64,000 nt of DNA, from contig NZ_JAWDIC010000002.1 in NCBI RefSeq assembly GCF_032464895.1, positions 124,001-188,000 of the forward strand, given 5' to 3'. Below are positions 16,443 through 23,518 of the stretch, piece after piece; within the stretch, counting starts at the first letter, position 1; each line of letters opens with the position of its first letter. This DNA comes from Phycicoccus sp. M110.8 (lineage in GTDB: Bacteria > Actinomycetota > Actinomycetes > Actinomycetales > Dermatophilaceae). A model generated the notes under the pieces. It made no database searches. It saw only the letters and a program-made list of their open reading frames with translations, and had not been told where the DNA came from. A program made the translations under genes and the position numbers.

Positions 16443-17171
16443 GTGAGCCACGAGCCGCCCCTGCCCGCCGTCCTCGAGGACCTCGCCCTCGTCCACGAGG
16501 GAGGCCGTGCCAGCGACCCCGACCGGGTGGCGGAGGCCCTCGAGACGATGGTGCTGCACCCCGAGTACCCGTGCCTGGGGGCGCGATCGGTGTTCAACCG
16601 CAGCCGGGCCGGCCTCGAGGTGCTCGAGGAGCTCGGGACCGAGGCGGCGGCCAGGACGCTGCTCGACCGGCTCGCCCGCTTCGCGGCGCACACCGACCTC
16701 GACGCCGGCTTCGCGTCCCTGCTGGCGGTCTTCCGGACCACGGACGTGCGGGACGAGGCGCACTTCGAGCAGCTGCTGTGGCGTCAGCTCGAGCTGCTCC
16801 ACGAGGTCGACGACCAGGCGTGGGACCCCCAGGTGTCCTCCGACCCCGACGACCCGCACTTCGCCTTCAGCGTGGCCGGGACGGCCTACTTCGTGGTCGG
16901 CCTGCACCCGCAGGCATCGCGCATCGCACGGCGCGCCCCGCTGCCCACGCTGGTGTTCAACCTGCACGAGCAGTTCGAGCAGCTGCGCGCCTCCGACAGG
17001 TTCGAACGCATGCGGGACACGATCCGCAACCGCGACCTCGCGCTGCAGGGCTCGCTCAACCCCATGGTCGCCGACCACGGAAGGAGCTCCGAGGCGGCCC
17101 AGTACTCCGGCCGGGCCGTACCGGCAGACTGGGCACCACCGGCCCTCGGCGGACAGGAGGCGACGGCATGA
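16443..17171 (+). CDS. YqcI/YcgG family protein (GntA-like heme-dependent N-hydroxylase family)
   Basis: A 242-aa protein matching the family over its whole length: HPEYPCLGARSVFNRS, DPHFAFSVAGTAYFVVGLHP, VFNLHEQFEQLR, FERMRDTIRNRD, and the C-terminal SLNPMVADHGRSSEAAQYSG. Characterised members hydroxylate the guanidine nitrogen of arginine-type substrates with heme. The GTG start follows GAGGAG. Its stop overlaps the ATG of a DUF1989 gene, so the two act together. The substrate here is not determined; an arginine or guanidine compound is the best guess. Confidence 0.85.
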   Translation: MSHEPPLPAVLEDLALVHEGGRASDPDRVAEALETMVLHPEYPCLGARSVFNRSRAGLEVLEELGTEAAARTLLDRLARFAAHTDLDAGFASLLAVFRTTDVRDEAHFEQLLWRQLELLHEVDDQAWDPQVSSDPDDPHFAFSVAGTAYFVVGLHPQASRIARRAPLPTLVFNLHEQFEQLRASDRFERMRDTIRNRDLALQGSLNPMVADHGRSSEAAQYSGRAVPADWAPPALGGQEATA

Positions 17172-17815
17172 GCACGGCATTCGAGCGGACCGGTCAGGTC
17201 CCCGTGCAGGCGCTCGACGGCCCGGCGGAGGGCTTCACCCGGCTGTCGCCGCAGACCGGCACCGGCTTCGTGCTGTCCGCGGGCCAGCAACTCACGGTCG
17301 TCGACCCCACCGGGGAGCAGGTGAGCGACCTCTTCTGCTTCAGCGCCCAGGACCACGCCGAGTGGTTCTCCACGGGACGGACGATCGACTACGCGAACTC
17401 GGTCGCGGTCACGACGGGCACGGTGCTCTACAGCAACCGCAGCCGGCCGATGCTCACGGTGGTCGACGACACGTGCGGGCACCACGACATCCTGCTCACG
17501 CCGTGCAGCCAGCAGACGTTCGACCTCCTCTACCCGGAGTTCGACGGCGCCTACCACCCGAGCTGCCTGGAGAACCTCGTGTCCGGCCTCGAGCCGTTCG
17601 GTGTCGTGGCGGACCAGGTCTCGACGACGCTGAACATCTTCATGAACGTGTGGTCCGAGCGGTCCGGAGAGCTGCACATCGACCCGCCCACCTCGGTCGC
17701 CGGTGACCGGTTCGTGGTTCGTGCCGAGATGGACCTGCACGTCGGGCTCACGGCCTGCTCGGCCGAGAAGTCCAACGCCGGGACCTGCAAGCCGATCGAC
17801 TACCGCATCGACTGA
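17168..17815 (+). CDS. DUF1989 (urea carboxylase-associated family) protein
   Basis: A 215-aa protein with family motifs GQQLTVVDPTGEQVSDLFCF, a metal-ligand-like DDTCGHHDILLTPCS, and the C-terminal MDLHVGLTACSAEKSNAG. DUF1989 proteins are found next to urea carboxylase or with YqcI/YcgG genes. Here the start ATG overlaps the stop of the GntA-like gene. No urea carboxylase or allophanate hydrolase gene is in the window, so the product of this pair is open. Confidence 0.88.
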   Translation: MSTAFERTGQVPVQALDGPAEGFTRLSPQTGTGFVLSAGQQLTVVDPTGEQVSDLFCFSAQDHAEWFSTGRTIDYANSVAVTTGTVLYSNRSRPMLTVVDDTCGHHDILLTPCSQQTFDLLYPEFDGAYHPSCLENLVSGLEPFGVVADQVSTTLNIFMNVWSERSGELHIDPPTSVAGDRFVVRAEMDLHVGLTACSAEKSNAGTCKPIDYRID

Positions 17816-17878
17816 GGGGTGCCGCGCCGGGCCCGCAAACCGGTGGGCGGTGTCGGGCCCGGGGCCTAGGGTCGCGGG

Positions 17879-18571
17879 ATGAGCCGAGACGTGTCCACGC
17901 CCGAGGACCTGCGCGCCGTCGTCGACGGCATCATGGCCGGGTTCGCCAAGGTCCCCGACGACGGGTGGGAGCGCCCGGCGCACCAGCTCGACTGGGACTG
18001 CCGCGACACCGCGACCCACCTCATGGACGACTTCACCTTCTACGCCCTGAACCTCTCGAGCAGGGAGGTCCACACGGACGACTACGTGCCGTTCCTCGAG
18101 CCACCGCCCTGGCGCGAGGGCAGCCCACCGATGTTCTGCTGGCCGGACCCGGCCGGGGGGACGGCGGCCATCGTGCGCGGGGTCGACGCGACGGGCGGCC
18201 TCCTCGTGGCCGTGACGGCGACGGCTCCGGAGGGGCACGTGGGCTACCACCCGTTCGGCCACCCCGACGCCTCGGGCTTCGCCGCGATCGGCATCGTGGA
18301 GGGGGCCGTCCACGCCTGGGACGTGCTGACCGCCCACGACATCCCGTTCGCGGTCGACGCCGGAATCGCCGAGCGCGTCCTCAACCGGGTGTTCCCGGAC
18401 GCCCGGCGCACCGACGACCCGTGGAACGACCTGCTGGCCGCCACCGGCCGGACGGAGGAGACGCGCGGCACGTCGTGGAGGTGGGACTCCTCCGTGCGCG
18501 ACACCTATGGGGTGCGCGACGACCGTGGGGTGCGCGACGACCCTGGGGTGCGCGACAGCTCCGGGGACTGA
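17879..18571 (+). CDS. Mycothiol-dependent maleylpyruvate isomerase-like (DinB-fold) protein
   Basis: A 230-aa protein with the MDMPI N-terminal four-helix fold: WDCRDTATHLMDDF supplies the first metal histidine and GIVEGAVHAWDVL supplies the Glu and second His. Many actinobacterial paralogs use mycothiol or bacillithiol as cofactor, and the substrate is usually unknown. TAGGGT lies 6 nt before the ATG (leaderless). The last 24 residues are a degenerate hexapeptide repeat (GVRDDR, GVRDDP) coded by an 18-bp tandem repeat, which looks like a recent DNA expansion and not a functional domain. Confidence 0.8.
   Translation: MSRDVSTPEDLRAVVDGIMAGFAKVPDDGWERPAHQLDWDCRDTATHLMDDFTFYALNLSSREVHTDDYVPFLEPPPWREGSPPMFCWPDPAGGTAAIVRGVDATGGLLVAVTATAPEGHVGYHPFGHPDASGFAAIGIVEGAVHAWDVLTAHDIPFAVDAGIAERVLNRVFPDARRTDDPWNDLLAATGRTEETRGTSWRWDSSVRDTYGVRDDRGVRDDPGVRDSSGD
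18494..18565. repeat. 18-bp tandem repeat at the 3' end of the MDMPI-like gene
   Basis: Four units of the type GTGCGCGACGACCGTGGG start at 18494, 18512, 18530 and 18548, just before the stop at 18571. Confidence 0.85.
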
Positions 18572-18575
18572 GCGG

Positions 18576-19289
18576 TCAGGCGCGTCGCCCGGGCAACCCC
18601 AGGGCGACGTCGAAGACGTGGGCCATCCCGGCATACCCCGCGTCGTTGGGGTGGAACTTGTCCGCTGCCAGGCGCCCGCGCCAGGACCGGGGCCCGTGGG
18701 CCCGGATGTCGGCGACCACGAGGTCCCCCCGGGCGGCGCGGTCGCGCAGCACGGCGCAGACGCGACGCGCCTCCGACTGGGGGTTGGGCAGGTTGGCCAC
18801 GACGGCTCCCCGCGGCAGGCGGTCGAGCATCGCCTCGAACCGCTCCGCCAGGCCGGCGCGGTGGCGCGGGGCGATGACGTCGTTCGAGCCGATCACGACG
18901 GTCAGCAGGTCCGGGACCTCGCCGCGGGCGACCAGTTCCTCGAGGGCGGGCAGCTGGTGCACCACGAGGTCGTGGACGCGGGCGCCGGTCACGGCGAGGT
19001 TGACCAGGCGGTGCGGGCGGCCGGCAGTGGCGAGGTCGTCGCGCAGCTGCCCGACGTAGCCGCGGTCCGGCGCGCTCGCCCCGATGCCCTGGGTCATCGA
19101 GTCCCCCAGTGCCACCCACAGCGGGCCCCGCTGCTCGAGCGCCGCGGCGTTGGACTCGCGCCAGAAGGCGGCGTACGGCACGGTCTGCGCCCGCACCTCG
19201 CGTACTCCGGGGAGCGCCCACGACAGCGCGGTGAGGAACGGCCCCGCAGGCCGCAGGCTGAGGTTGTCGTACTCGAACGCGGTGCTCAC
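18576..19289 (-). CDS. SGNH/GDSL hydrolase
   Basis: A 237-aa esterase/lipase-like enzyme without signal peptide. Block I has the nucleophile in LWVALGDSMTQGIG, block III has VVIGSNDV, and block V has DKFHPNDAGY with the catalytic Asp and His. I chose the GTG at 19289 (VSTAFEYDNL). The gene begins 10 nt after the DUF2071 gene and probably shares its transcript. It converges on the MDMPI-like gene with a 4-nt gap. Substrate unknown. Confidence 0.87.
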   Translation of the reverse strand: MSTAFEYDNLSLRPAGPFLTALSWALPGVREVRAQTVPYAAFWRESNAAALEQRGPLWVALGDSMTQGIGASAPDRGYVGQLRDDLATAGRPHRLVNLAVTGARVHDLVVHQLPALEELVARGEVPDLLTVVIGSNDVIAPRHRAGLAERFEAMLDRLPRGAVVANLPNPQSEARRVCAVLRDRAARGDLVVADIRAHGPRSWRGRLAADKFHPNDAGYAGMAHVFDVALGLPGRRA

Positions 19290-19299
19290 CGGCCCATGC

Positions 19300-20133
19300 T
19301 CACACGCGCACCGGCCAGCCGAAGGTCGTCTCGACCCCGGGCGAGTACAGCACGCTGTCGGGAGCGCGCGACACCACGTCCTGCAGACCCGCCGCCGCCA
19401 CGCACCGGTCGTCCAGCCGCAGCAGCTCGGCCCGGTGCAGCGGCCACGGGGCGTGGGTGTTCGGGACCCACAGGGTCCGCCGCGCCACCGTGGTGTGCAG
19501 CCCGAACCGCGCGGTGAGGAAGAGGTCGAGGTCGCCCGGCTCGGTGAGCGGTTCCCCGACCCGCACGCGCATCGAGCTCGTGACGGCCGGTCCACGCCCG
19601 GTCCCGCTCCGGTCGCCCGCCGCACCGCGCCCTGCGCGGGTGGCGCGGGCCCACGGTGCCCGGTGGCGACGCAGCGTGTACGCCACCTCGGCACCTGCAG
19701 GGTCGGCCGGCACCTCCCGGGGGGAGGACCGCATACGGGCCCACTCGTAGGGAGTCCCGAAGAACAACCGCGCGCCCACGACGACGGGCAGGCGCTCGGC
19801 GTCCAGGGACAGGAACACCACCCCGCGGCGGCCGGACGCATCGCGCGAGTAGACGCGGACGTTGGTCTCGAGGAAGGTGCCCAGCCACGGCACCGGCCTC
19901 CCCCGCCCCACCGCGGCGTCGACCATGCGGAAGGGGATGAGCCCCACCCAGGCCGAGTCGTCGTGGACGTCGGGGCTGACGCCCGGCGGGAGGAAGGGCT
20001 CCAGCCGGGAAGGGTCCACGCGCCAGTGCACGAAGGTGATGTCCCGCCACCGCTGGCTCATGAGCGGCCTGCCACGCAGGGGTGGCCCCTGGGCCGGCAT
20101 GGGAGCGGGAGCCGGCACCGCCGAGGAGGTCAT
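19300..20133 (-). CDS. DUF2071 (YqjF-like) protein
   Basis: A 277-aa protein recognisable by MSQRWRDITFVHWRVDPSRLEPFLPPG, SAWVGLIPFRM, and the ending GVETTFGWPVRV. The family resembles acetoacetate decarboxylase-fold proteins, but its function is not established. I chose the ATG at 20133; a GTG at 20163 would add 10 residues. It is divergent from the GNAT gene and in operon-like order with the SGNH hydrolase. Confidence 0.83.
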   Translation of the reverse strand: MTSSAVPAPAPMPAQGPPLRGRPLMSQRWRDITFVHWRVDPSRLEPFLPPGVSPDVHDDSAWVGLIPFRMVDAAVGRGRPVPWLGTFLETNVRVYSRDASGRRGVVFLSLDAERLPVVVGARLFFGTPYEWARMRSSPREVPADPAGAEVAYTLRRHRAPWARATRAGRGAAGDRSGTGRGPAVTSSMRVRVGEPLTEPGDLDLFLTARFGLHTTVARRTLWVPNTHAPWPLHRAELLRLDDRCVAAAGLQDVVSRAPDSVLYSPGVETTFGWPVRV

Positions 20134-20208
20134 GTCCGCAGCCTGCCCCACGCTGCCGGACACCGCAGACGGAGCCCGGGGTCACGCTGCGCCGCTACGG
20201 TCGCCACC

Positions 20209-20685
20209 ATGGGAATCGCGATCCGGCGGTCGACCGTCGCCGACCTGCCCGCACTGTTCCCCCTCCTGCGGGGGTACAGCACCTTCTACCGCGCCTCGGC
20301 GCACGACGAGGACCTCCTGCGGATGGCCGAGGCCTTCTGCGGGGACTCCCCGGACGGCCTGCAGCTGCTCGCGCGCACCGACACCGGCACCGGCACCGAG
20401 ACCGGCACCGGCACGCTCGTCGGGTACGCGACGGTCCTGTGGAGCTGGGACACCACGACGGGCAGCCGCCTCGGCGTCATGGAGGACCTGTTCGTCGCCG
20501 GGGCCGTCCGCGGGGAGGGCGTCGGTCGGGCGCTGCTCGAGGCGTGCGCCGCCATCGCGCGCGAGCGGGGTTGCGTGGCGCTGGCCTGGGAGACGGCTCC
20601 CGACAACCGGGTCGCCCAGCGGCTGTACGACGCGACCGGCGCGGAGCACTCGACCTGGCTCGGCTACCGGCTCCCCCTGGGCTGA
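20209..20685 (+). CDS. GNAT family N-acetyltransferase
   Basis: A 158-aa acetyltransferase with the acetyl-CoA site in VMEDLFVAGAVRGEGVGRALLEAC and the C-terminal AQRLYDATGAEHSTWLGY. A short Gly/Thr repeat (TDTGTGTETGTGT, two 18-bp DNA units from 20377) interrupts the N-terminal sheet region. TACGGT lies 7 nt before the ATG. Substrate unknown. Confidence 0.88.
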   Translation: MGIAIRRSTVADLPALFPLLRGYSTFYRASAHDEDLLRMAEAFCGDSPDGLQLLARTDTGTGTETGTGTLVGYATVLWSWDTTTGSRLGVMEDLFVAGAVRGEGVGRALLEACAAIARERGCVALAWETAPDNRVAQRLYDATGAEHSTWLGYRLPLG

Positions 20686-20840
20686 GGCGCCGCTGGGGCC
20701 CGCGCGAGGCGGGCCCTGGCAGGCCCGGCTCGTCGCCCACGGCTCCTCGCTCGCTGCTCGCCGGTGGAGCTGAGGGGAGCCGTCGCGTGGGGGCGCTTCA
20801 CGTCGAGGGGCTCCTCCCGAATCCCCGCGCGTCGTCCCGC

Positions 20841-20891
20841 AACACAGAAGAAGGACCGGACGAAAAGCGTGTCCGGTCCTTCTTCTGTGTT
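20841..20891 (-). terminator. Terminator of tRNA-Ala: perfect 21-bp hairpin
   Basis: A perfect inverted repeat with 21-bp arms (20841-20861 and 20871-20891) and a 9-nt loop. It begins 1 nt after the tRNA 3' end on the minus strand, with a T-rich descending arm (TCCTTCTTCTGTGTT). It should end the tRNA transcript and could also stop transcription from the other side. Confidence 0.85.
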
Positions 20892-20892
20892 G

Positions 20893-20965
20893 TGGAGCTG
20901 AGGGGATTCGAACCCCTGACCCCTTCCATGCCATGGAAGTGCGCTACCAACTGCGCCACAGCCCC
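20893..20965 (-). tRNA. tRNA-Ala (anticodon GGC)
   Basis: A 73-nt cloverleaf with acceptor GGGGCTG/CAGCTCC including the G3:U70 pair that identifies alanine tRNA. The D-arm is GCGCAGTTGGTAGCGC, the anticodon stem CTTCC/GGAAG with loop ATGGCAT (GGC), and the T-arm AGGGG-TTCGAAT-CCCCT; the discriminator base is A. CCA is not encoded. It reads GCC and GCU codons. Confidence 0.97.
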
Positions 20966-21041
20966 GAGTCGCCCCGAGTGGGTGTCCCCCGGAGGCGACT
21001 GCGGAAGTCTACCCACGGCCCGCGCGAGCATCCAAATCGGC

Positions 21042-21659
21042 TCAGGCGTGGGCGTTCCACGCTGCCAGCGACCACCCGGTGCGGGTCTGCGCGAGCTCGG
21101 CCCAGTGGCAGTTGCCCAGGGTGGCGAGGGCGTGCGTGGCCACGTGCTGGTCGATCCCGAGGACCTCTGCGACGGCCGCCCGGCTCGAGACGCCGTGCGC
21201 CACGACGACGACGCACTCCCCCTCGCCGAGCCCGTCGAGCACCTCGCGCAGGGCCGACCCCGCACGGTCCCCGACCTCGGCGAGCGTCTCGCCGTCGACC
21301 CCGCGGCGCACGTCCTCGAGGTCCATCTGCTCGAGCAGCTCGGCATACTCCGCCCGCACCTGGGTGGTGTGCATGCCCTGCCACTGCCCGACGTGGATCT
21401 CGCGCCAGCGCGGGTCCAGGGCGACCTCGAGGCCGGCGGCCTCGGCGATGTGCCTCGCCGTGACCGTGGCGCGGTCCAGGTCCGACGCGACGACGCGCGT
21501 GGGCCGGTATGCCGCGAGGGCCGCACCGGCGGCACGTGCCTGCTCGATGCCGCGCTCGGACAGGGGTGTGTCGAGCTGCCCCTGCCACACGCCGCCGGCG
21601 TTGTGGTCGGTCTCGCCGTGGCGGACGACGACGACCCGGCGCCCGTTCGCCGGGCTCAC
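21042..21659 (-). CDS. Histidine phosphatase (phosphoglycerate mutase-like)
   Basis: A 205-aa enzyme with the catalytic VVRHGETDHN near the N-terminus and the second histidine in VVVVAHGVSSR. Other family residues are ASDLDRATVTA and EIHVGQWQGM. In mycobacteria the gene in this position (nadD, rsfS, then a phosphatase) is glucosyl-3-phosphoglycerate phosphatase GpgP, so that is a possible function here, inferred from synteny. It overlaps rsfS by 4 nt. Confidence 0.9.
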   Translation of the reverse strand: MSPANGRRVVVVRHGETDHNAGGVWQGQLDTPLSERGIEQARAAGAALAAYRPTRVVASDLDRATVTARHIAEAAGLEVALDPRWREIHVGQWQGMHTTQVRAEYAELLEQMDLEDVRRGVDGETLAEVGDRAGSALREVLDGLGEGECVVVVAHGVSSRAAVAEVLGIDQHVATHALATLGNCHWAELAQTRTGWSLAAWNAHA

Positions 21660-22030
21660 GCGTCGCGGCGCTTCGGCACGCCGAGGTCCACCTCGGGGCA
21701 GTCCTTCCAGAGCCGCTCGAGCTCGTAGAACTCGCGCTCGTCGTCGTGCTGGACGTGCACGACGATGTCACCGAAGTCCAGGAGGACCCAGCGGCCGTCG
21801 CGCTCGCCCTCGCGGCGGATGGGCTTCGCGCCGGCCTCCCGCAGCTTGTCCTCGACCTCGTCGACGATCGAGCCGACCTGCCGCTCGCTGGACCCGGAGA
21901 CGATGACGAAGACGTCGGTCAGCGCCAGCTGCTCGCTGACGTCGAGGCCGACGACGGTGGTGGCGAGCTTGTCGTCCGCGGCCAGGGCCGCGGTCTTGGC
22001 GAGCTCGAGGGATCGGTCGGTGGCGGGCAC
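21656..22030 (-). CDS. rsfS: Ribosome silencing factor RsfS
   Basis: A 124-aa protein that binds uL14 and blocks subunit joining when nutrients are scarce. Family motifs: VVGLDVSEQLALTDVFVIVSG, EGERDGRWVLLDFGDIVVHV and the C-terminal REFYELERLWKDCP. The GTG at 22030 follows AGGAGAGCA; a longer upstream reading is Arg-rich and unlikely. It lies 7 nt after nadD. Confidence 0.95.
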   Translation of the reverse strand: MPATDRSLELAKTAALAADDKLATTVVGLDVSEQLALTDVFVIVSGSSERQVGSIVDEVEDKLREAGAKPIRREGERDGRWVLLDFGDIVVHVQHDDEREFYELERLWKDCPEVDLGVPKRRDA

Positions 22031-22037
22031 TGCTCTC

Positions 22038-22646
22038 CTACGTCCGTGCCGTGCCCGCGGGACGCGGGTTGGCGGCATACAAGCGGTATTTGTTGATGTA
22101 CTGGACCACGCCGTCGGGCACGAGGTACCAGACGGGCTCGGACCGTTCGACGCGCGTACGGCAGTCGGTCGAGCTGATCGCCATCGCGGGCACCTCCTGC
22201 AGGGTCACCCGGTCACGCGGCAGCCCCGACTCCGACAGGACGTACCCGGGCCGGGTGACGCCGACGAAGTGCGCGAGCTCGAACAGCTCGTCGGCGTCCT
22301 TCCACGACAGGATCTGCGCCAGGGCGTCCGCGCCGGTGATGAAGAACAGCTCGGCCTCGGGTCGCTCGCCGTGCAGGTCGCGCAGGGTGTCGATGGTGTA
22401 CGTCGGCCCGGGCCGGTCGATGTCGACCCGGCTCACGGTGAACCGCGGGTTCGAGGCCGTCGCGACGACGGTCATGAGGTAGCGGTGCTCGGCGACGCTG
22501 ACCTTGCGGTCGTCCTTCTGCCAGGGCTGGCCGGTCGGCACGAACACGACCTCGTCGAGGCCGAAGCGGGACTGGACCTCGGACGCGGCCACGAGGTGCC
22601 CGTGGTGGATGGGGTCGAAGGTGCCACCCATCACACCGAGGCGCAT
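22038..22646 (-). CDS. nadD: Nicotinate-mononucleotide adenylyltransferase
   Basis: A 202-aa enzyme of NAD synthesis that adenylates nicotinate mononucleotide. The nucleotidyltransferase motif [17 protein letters not shown] is at the N-terminus, [21 protein letters not shown] lies in the middle, and [11 protein letters not shown] is the ISSTxxR motif. The ATG at 22646 gives the standard family length. It begins 2 nt after the small membrane-protein gene, so nadD is the second gene of a four-gene unit. Confidence 0.96.
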   Translation of the reverse strand: MRLGVMGGTFDPIHHGHLVAASEVQSRFGLDEVVFVPTGQPWQKDDRKVSVAEHRYLMTVVATASNPRFTVSRVDIDRPGPTYTIDTLRDLHGERPEAELFFITGADALAQILSWKDADELFELAHFVGVTRPGYVLSESGLPRDRVTLQEVPAMAISSTDCRTRVERSEPVWYLVPDGVVQYINKYRLYAANPRPAGTART

Positions 22647-22648
22647 GG

Positions 22649-22846
22649 TCAGTGCGAGCCGCCGCTGTGGTCGTGCGGCAGGTGCTGCCCGGAGAGCTTC
22701 TGGGCGGTGCCACGGAAGGACCACAGCACCCCGAGGAGCAGCATGAACCCGACGAACGCGATGGCGCCGAACACCTCGGGAGGCATGGGCAGCTCGCGGG
22801 TGTTCTCCTCGGCGGCCGTGAGGAGGTTCGAAAGAGACGACGTCAT
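22649..22846 (-). CDS. Small single-pass membrane protein upstream of nadD
   Basis: A 65-aa protein with one membrane helix ([20 protein letters not shown], about 25-44) and a C-terminal tail rich in His ([11 protein letters not shown]). TAGGCT lies exactly 6 nt before the ATG, which makes this the leaderless first gene of the nadD-rsfS-phosphatase operon. Function unknown. Confidence 0.8.
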   Translation of the reverse strand: MTSSLSNLLTAAEENTRELPMPPEVFGAIAFVGFMLLLGVLWSFRGTAQKLSGQHLPHDHSGGSH

Positions 22847-22923
22847 GGGCCCAGCCTACCGGTCGGCGGCGACTTCCCCCGCTCCGCACCCGTACCACAC
22901 GACCCCGTCCACGGGGGTGGAGG

Positions 22924-23002
22924 TTGTCCACCGATTGTGTGCACAGGGATGTGCACAACCCGTCCGGTACGCACCGGTTCGTGTGGACAACGCTGTGGGC
23001 AA
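22924..23002. other. Cluster of DnaA-box-like 9-mers
   Basis: Four matches to TTGTCCACA or its complement in 79 bp: TTGTCCACC (22924-22932), TGTGCACAA (22950-22958), TGTGGACAA (22982-22990, perfect consensus) and TGTGGGCAA (22994-23002). No dnaA or dnaN lies nearby, so this is not a standard oriC. It could titrate DnaA or regulate the transcript just downstream. Confidence 0.5.
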
Positions 23003-23033
23003 CCGGTGGACGAGAAATCTTTTGCGAAAGCCC

Positions 23034-23063
23034 TTGCAGCACAAGGGATCGCGCCACTAGAAA
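23034..23063 (+). promoter_or_regulatory. Putative promoter of the 23.1-23.5 kb RNA
   Basis: TTGCAG (23034-23039) and TAGAAA (23058-23063) are spaced by 18 nt, the best sigma70-like promoter I see in the window. It points into a region with no coding potential that ends in a strong terminator. Expected start about 23070. Confidence 0.5.
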
Positions 23064-23069
23064 TCTCTC

Positions 23070-23462
23070 ACGCGCTCCGGTCGGAGGGTCGGAACGGGGG
23101 AACCCGGGAGGATCCGCCGGCAGGAGCACAGGTCGGCCGGATAACGGTGGACCGCCCCGACCGGGTCCGCCCGGACGGGGTCCCAGCTCCTTCGGGTGCT
23201 GGGTCCGTGGGCGACGCCACGGAGGAACTCCGGACCCGCCGACCAGATCGCAACGCCCGACGTGGGCCGGTCCGCCGGCCGCGGCAGGCGCCACCGTCGC
23301 AGTGGACAGGACCCGCTCCGGCAGGTCGTGGGCGATCGACCGGTGCACAGCGCCCGACCGGTCCGCCGGTCGTGACGCCGCACCACGGAGGTCCCCCAGC
23401 GCCTCGGCGCGACGGGAGCCCCCGCCAGAAGGCCCCTCGAACTCATACTTCGAGGGGCCTTC
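23070..23462 (+). ncRNA. Candidate structured non-coding RNA, about 390 nt
   Basis: The 660-bp gap between the small membrane-protein gene and the glycosyltransferase has no plausible gene in either strand. The plus-strand transcript would fold into many short perfect hairpins: CCCAGC/GCTGGG, CCGTGG/CCACGG, CGGAG-GAA-CTCCG, GGCCGG-TCCG-CCGGCC and CGACCGG-TCCG-CCGGTCG, the last two with UCCG tetraloops. It has a candidate promoter and ends in a 14-bp intrinsic terminator. It lacks the signature sequences of RNase P RNA, tmRNA and SRP RNA. A 6S/Ms1-like RNA is possible but not shown. Confidence 0.45.
23428..23462 (+). terminator. Intrinsic terminator at the end of the candidate ncRNA
   Basis: A 14-bp perfect stem (23428-23441 with 23449-23462), loop CTCATAC, arms GAAGGCCCCTCGAA and TTCGAGGGGCCTTC. 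Being symmetrical it may work in both directions. Confidence 0.8.
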
Positions 23463-23518
23463 GCCGTGTTGCCGCGGCATCCGCCCGGCTGCTGCAGCAC
23501 CCCCGTACCCTGTGTGCC

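Noticed and set aside
22924-23002. A chromosomal replication origin
   Set aside because: No dnaA, dnaN or AT-rich unwinding element is near; only the box cluster supports it.
23070-23462. RNase P RNA, tmRNA or SRP RNA as identity of the structured region
   Set aside because: The conserved cores (GAGGAAAGTCC, tmRNA tRNA-like ends, SRP domain IV) are not present.
22652-23518. An open frame reading into the glycosyltransferase as an N-terminal extension
   Set aside because: The translated part is Arg/Pro/Gly-rich without domains, crosses the terminator hairpin at 23428 and ignores the -10/ATG at 23519.
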